Shown: piece by piece, positions 31,808 to 35,741 of the stretch
How the letters are laid out: every line of letters starts with the position of its first letter
How positions within the stretch are numbered: position 1 is the stretch's first letter
Origin: Reticulitermes lucifugus
Taxonomy: Eukaryota; Arthropoda; Insecta; Blattodea; Rhinotermitidae
Assembly: GCA_026260175.1 (NCBI GenBank)
Contig: JAKCWW010000857.1
Location: 8,981-44,721 of the forward strand
Direction: 5' to 3'
Length of the DNA: 35,741 nt
Made by a program: the position numbers and the translations under genes
Notes under the pieces: model-generated
Database searches by the model: none
What the model was told of the DNA's origin: nothing
Seen by the model: only the letters and a program-made list of their open reading frames with translations

Positions 31808-33747
31808 CGAAAGCGGGTGACAGTAAGGTAGAAGCCAAATATAACGAGCCTCAAAATTAGCCTATATAATAGCAGTGTAAAATAACGTGCTACTTAACTC
31901 TTAAGTCTTGTCCTTAGATAGGTGATAAACACAAAATAATTTTTACAAAATAAAATAAAATATCTTTTCTTACGTTATAGACTGGCGGACCTGTTGGAAA
32001 TAAGTTTACTGAGAGATTGATTATACTCACATTGAAGTATCTGTCGTGATAATACTGTTTTATTAGTCGTCACTGCGAAGGGCGAGATGTGGTTGTCATA
32101 TAAATAGTTTGCTCTTTGACATATTAAGTAGCTCGTTTCCTGTGTTCATAAATATCAATTGATGTAATTGTGACTAACAGAAGTCTCGAATTGAAGGATT
32201 AGAGTTTAGACTCCAATTGTAAACATTTTTTCATTATACAGCAGATAGGGCCTAGTATAATAATGCCATTCATTAGCTTGTCGAGCAGTGCACAGCAGTT
32301 TTACATGCATATTTTCAATCCAAGTTAATTTATTTCTGCAGTAGGCCTATTAGTCAAAGCGGAATAACCCCACTGCTCAGTTGAAACCGAAACTAGCACC
32401 GTTGTTAGAATTTTCGGATAAATCATTCTTTACGGAATACGCAATATTCAGTTACAGGGATGTTACTAGAATACGGAGAATTATTTATTATTGTTCGTTG
32501 CAGATTTTTATCATTGCGCGTGTTATTTAAAATATAAACCGAATTGAATGCACGTACAGGTAGATCAGGAAACTTTGGAGAGATGAACCGCATACAATTT
32601 ACGAGCCTCATCCTTAAAGGAAAAAAAAACATTATTCTATTGTACCTAAACATTTAAGCGGTCCTGTGGAGCGGGACCCAACTTCAGAATTATGCATTCG
32701 CTCAAGTAACCAGGAATAATTCACAGTTTCATAATCGTGTTCACTAGATCCCGTCACTCGTGCCTACTCTAAGACAACTTAATAAATTCAACTTCATAAA
32801 ACCTTTAAGGTTTACCTTAATATTACAATTTTATCTGTGTACAGATCTCTCCAGAGTCCTCTTTCCATTCAATTTTATAGCTTAAACTTTTGTAGGCCTA
32901 CGCATTTCTTATCTCTCCAAGGCTGCTGCATGTCAGTTTGTTCTTTCTTTTTAGTCTTATGGCTGTGTTATCATTTGATAGTGAGTACAAATTAAAAAAC
33001 TATTCCTTATAGCACCCTTTTCATCCTTCTGTTACTCTCCCTTTCACATCATCTTCCTCGTGGATTTTTTCTCTAATGTCCTCAACCTATATTTTCTCTT
33101 TTACAATCTTAAACTCTTAACTTCCTAATAATTTAATTTTTATATTTTTAGTTACAGTTTTAATTAAACGACACGTTGTTACGTGCCGTAACACTTATTC
33201 CGCACTGCTTCCCGCCGTGCAATCTGCAACGTACAATTTTCTCGGGGTTAAAAATCCTACACAAGAAACTCGGAAATTTTTCAAACCTTCATTATTATTC
33301 AGCAGAATATTTGTCTGTAGACTGAACAATAATGGATGATCGGCGTCAACAAACAGCAAGATGATGTAATCGAGATTCTGGAGAGAATGTCAATGAAGTC
33401 CGTGCTTTGTTTCAACAGCATCGCGCTATCCATACCAAGCATGGTTCACATATATTTCACACTTTCCACGAGAAGGGTACTCAGTCCGTACAATCAGACT
33501 TCGGAATTCGAGAGAATTTCTCCTTTTCCCCTTATGATATATGTCTGACAGTATATGAATTGTGTCAACAGGCTTTTGTTTTATATACGTTTTTCACCAC
33601 AAGAAGGATATAAATTGATTATATTTGAGGCTAGTGTGCTGACGGCAGCATTCGCATGTGTATGAAATCCAGGAAGAAACAGGAGAATAAAACGAATACA
33701 TAACAGGAATTTTCGAAGTCGTAAACTACTTTTCACCAAATATTAAT
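31808..33747. other. Intergenic; weak transposon-like frame near 33.3-33.6 kb
   Basis: Mostly AT-rich without features. At 33332-33613 a 93-codon frame with one TGA contains GENVNEVRALFQQHR and FHTFHEKGT. This loosely resembles the small helix-turn-helix domain common in insect DNA transposons. The last 17 bases (33731-33747) are the left target duplication of the following SINE. Confidence 0.4.
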
Positions 33748-33988
33748 TCTCGCATGGCGCAACAGCCGCTAGTGGGCCAGGGCTTCCTCATTATCGAGGC
33801 TTAACGATCATACTCAGACACACCACACTCGGTAGGACTCCTCTGGGTTCAGCCCGTCGCACAGACCTCTACCTGACAACACACAACACTCACAATAGAC
33901 AGACATCCATGCCCTCGGCAGGATTAGAACTCACAATCCCAGTAAGGGACTGGCCGCAGACCCATGCCTTAGACCGCACGGCTACTTG
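33748..33988 (-). mobile_element. tRNA-derived SINE, family E, with 17-bp target duplication
   Basis: On the minus strand the head AGCCGTGCGGTCTAAGGC (A box) is followed by GTTCTAATCCTGCCG (B box) and GAGGGCATGGATGTCTG, a layout seen in orthopteroid tRNA SINEs. The insertion is flanked by TTTCACCAAATATTAAT (33731-33747) and TTTCACCAGATATTAAT (33989-34005), 16 of 17 identical: a retrotransposition target duplication that fixes both ends at 241 bp. Confidence 0.9.
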
Positions 33989-34005
33989 TTTCACCAGATA
34001 TTAAT

Positions 34006-34619
34006 AGGTTTTCAAATCGTGTAGGAGTTAGATAGACAGTGCTATGTCAAGCCACTACGTAGCGGAAATACGCAATTCATAGGAAATTTCGGTTGCACAG
34101 TCATAAGAAACATCTTACTGGGAGAGTACGCGTAAATGCAAGACTGTATTAAAACTGATTTAAAAATCGTGTGCGCCGGTTTGGATTGGTTGCCCAGAAA
34201 CTGGTCCGGAGGCGGGCTCTTATATAATTTGCGAAACTATAACAGAGAATTCAGAGAAATCGGGTATTTCACACTAAAAGAATATTCAAGAGATTTTTCA
34301 AACTATAAATAAAAGTGGACTTTCGTATAACATGTGAGTACATACGCGGTATAATATGGGCTCGATTCATTTCTGCAAAGTTTACGGGGCATTTTCCAGT
34401 GTGATAAACAAAACCTGGCTTCTTGCAGTGTGATATCGTTAGTGCGATTAGCTTGAAAACAAAGGGTTTTTATTTGAAATAAATTAAAAGTAGAACAATG
34501 ACGTGATTCAATAATTAACTTTTGGAGCAGTGTCCCCTTTAAAAAGCTTAGAGTTGCTCAGCTAGTGGCGAAATTTCTTTATTCTATAAAAGCATGAGAT
34601 TCATTCTCGCAGTCACAAG
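34006..34619. other. Intergenic, nothing recognised
   Basis: No coding or repeat feature is supported. A short GC-richer tract near 34170-34225 ends in CTTATATAA, but no gene follows on either strand. Confidence 0.5.
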
Positions 34620-34975
34620 AGAGTTCCAGATTCCGCAGTCCTGCCGTATATGATCCAGTCTACGCTTTCGCAATCTATTTCAATATCATCTTCCCCTCTC
34701 TGCCTAGGTATTCCAAGTAGTCTCTTTACTTCAGGTTATCCTAGCAAAACCGTGTATGCATTTATATTCTCTCCCATGCGTGTAAAATTTTCCGCCCGTC
34801 TCAACCTCCGTTAATTGCTCATCCACACATCTGACGAGCAGTACTAAGCATGTGATTGATGTGCAATTTTCTCCTGTTACCTCCTCTCTTGGAAGTCCAA
34901 ATTTTTCCCTCAGTAGTTCTTCCCTTAATAAGATAGACCAAGTCTCGCACGCGTAGAAAACAATTGGAAAATTAC
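34620..34975 (-). mobile_element. RTE-like LINE 3' fragment, heavily decayed
   Basis: On the minus strand the pieces read FYACETWSILLREELL, FGLPREEVTGE, then INAYTVLLG and PEVKRLLGIPRQRGEDDIEI. This matches, in order, the C-terminal end of the LINE ORF seen at 35230-35665 (LYGCETWS-LREEHRL, KR-EVTGEW, NAYRVLVGKPEGKRPLGRPRRRWEDNI-type). Stops and shifts abound. Confidence 0.75.
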
Positions 34976-35229
34976 AACTTTGTGTATTTTAATATTTAGC
35001 CATTATACAGCAGATGAAAAGAAAACATATTCTGAACCAAACGGTGAAAAGCTTTCCCGACACTTAATCGACTCCTAATTATTCTTGAGTAACATTTTTA
35101 TTTGGTAGTGTCGTCACAACAAATTTAAATATTCCCACACTTACCACTAACTAACTCCATGGAGCAGAGTCTTTCTTGAGAAGCTAGCAGGTCGTCAGCT
35201 AGTCAAGAAATTCCCCGCGTTTTATGGAA

Positions 35230-35700
35230 GCCGATGGTTCATTACCGCATCACAAGAGCCCGCCACCTGTCCCCATCCTGAGCCATATCAGTACAGTCCA
35301 TGACCCCATCCCACTTCTCGCAAATCATTTTAATATTAACCTCCCATCTAAGCCTGGGTCTTCCAAGTGGTTCCTTCCCTCAGGTCTCCCCACCAAAATC
35401 CTGTATGCACCTCGCCCCTCACCCATACGTGCTATATGCCCCGCCCACCTCATTCTACTTGATTTGATCATCCGAATGATAATTGGTGATGAGTACACAT
35501 CATTAAGTTCCTCAATATGTAGTCTTCTCCACTCCCCTGTTACCTCGTTCCTCTTAGACCCAAATATCCTCCTCAGCACCTTATTCTCGAACACCCTTAG
35601 CCTATGTTCCTCCCTCAGTGTGAGGCCAAGTTTCACATCCACACAAAACACCAGGCAAAATTATATTTCTGTATATCGTAATCTTTGTATTTTTGGATAG
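35230..35700 (-). mobile_element. RTE-like LINE 3' fragment with a 108-codon open remnant
   Basis: On the minus strand, 35651 down to 35325 is open: [40 protein letters not shown], then [38 protein letters not shown]. This is the well-known C-terminal end of an endonuclease/reverse-transcriptase LINE protein abundant in cockroach and termite genomes. Frameshifts sit near the CETWS motif (about 35630), and the reading frame is damaged in the GRPRRRWED region (about 35350). It is younger than the copy at 34620 and belongs to a different subfamily from the LINE at 5-8.5 kb. It may continue to the right edge. Confidence 0.9.
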
Positions 35701-35741
35701 CAAACTGGAAGACAGAAGATCCTGCACCAAATGATAACAAG

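Overview
The window reads as repeat-rich nuclear DNA of a hemimetabolous insect. The genes are split by kilobase introns, several tRNA-derived SINE families and RTE-like LINE copies are present, and the LINE protein fragments are of a type I associate with cockroach and termite genomes. The species cannot be fixed from sequence alone. There is no bacterial, phage or CRISPR content, and almost all long open frames are chance frames or dead transposon coding.

Two host genes are supported exon by exon, with matching splice phases, and they are arranged head to head. On the minus strand, the first three coding exons of lysyl-tRNA synthetase (KARS1) lie at 12479-12513, 9346-9481 and 649-814; the rest of that gene runs off the left edge. 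On the plus strand, a complete 188-residue DNAAF6/PIH1D3 (axonemal dynein assembly factor) is encoded at 17444-17552, 20527-20732 and 22248-22499. A textbook RFX X-box lies 97 bp upstream of its ATG, as expected for a ciliary gene. No functional link between the two genes is implied.

Layout: 1-12513 is KARS1. Its 8.5-kb second intron holds two SINEs and an RTE-like LINE whose reverse-transcriptase core is missing and replaced by a Tigger/pogo transposase remnant. 12514-17443 is the intergenic space, with two SINEs and a 28-bp minisatellite carrying an N gap. 17444-22499 is DNAAF6. 22500-35741 is gene-poor: a SINE, a 660-bp Tigger-type element with intact inverted repeats, a hammerhead-like motif probably from a Penelope-type element, a PIF/Harbinger-like element with a broken MADF/BESS gene inserted in another DDE transposase, a SINE with a clear target duplication, and two LINE 3' fragments.

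The observations most worth a second look are the nested Harbinger-like insertion, the minimal hammerhead-like fold, the central domain shared by SINEs with different tRNA-like heads, the X-box, a perfect 32-bp spacerless palindrome, and a possible alternative (mitochondrial-leader) exon for KARS1. Family assignments rest on remembered protein families; no search could be run.
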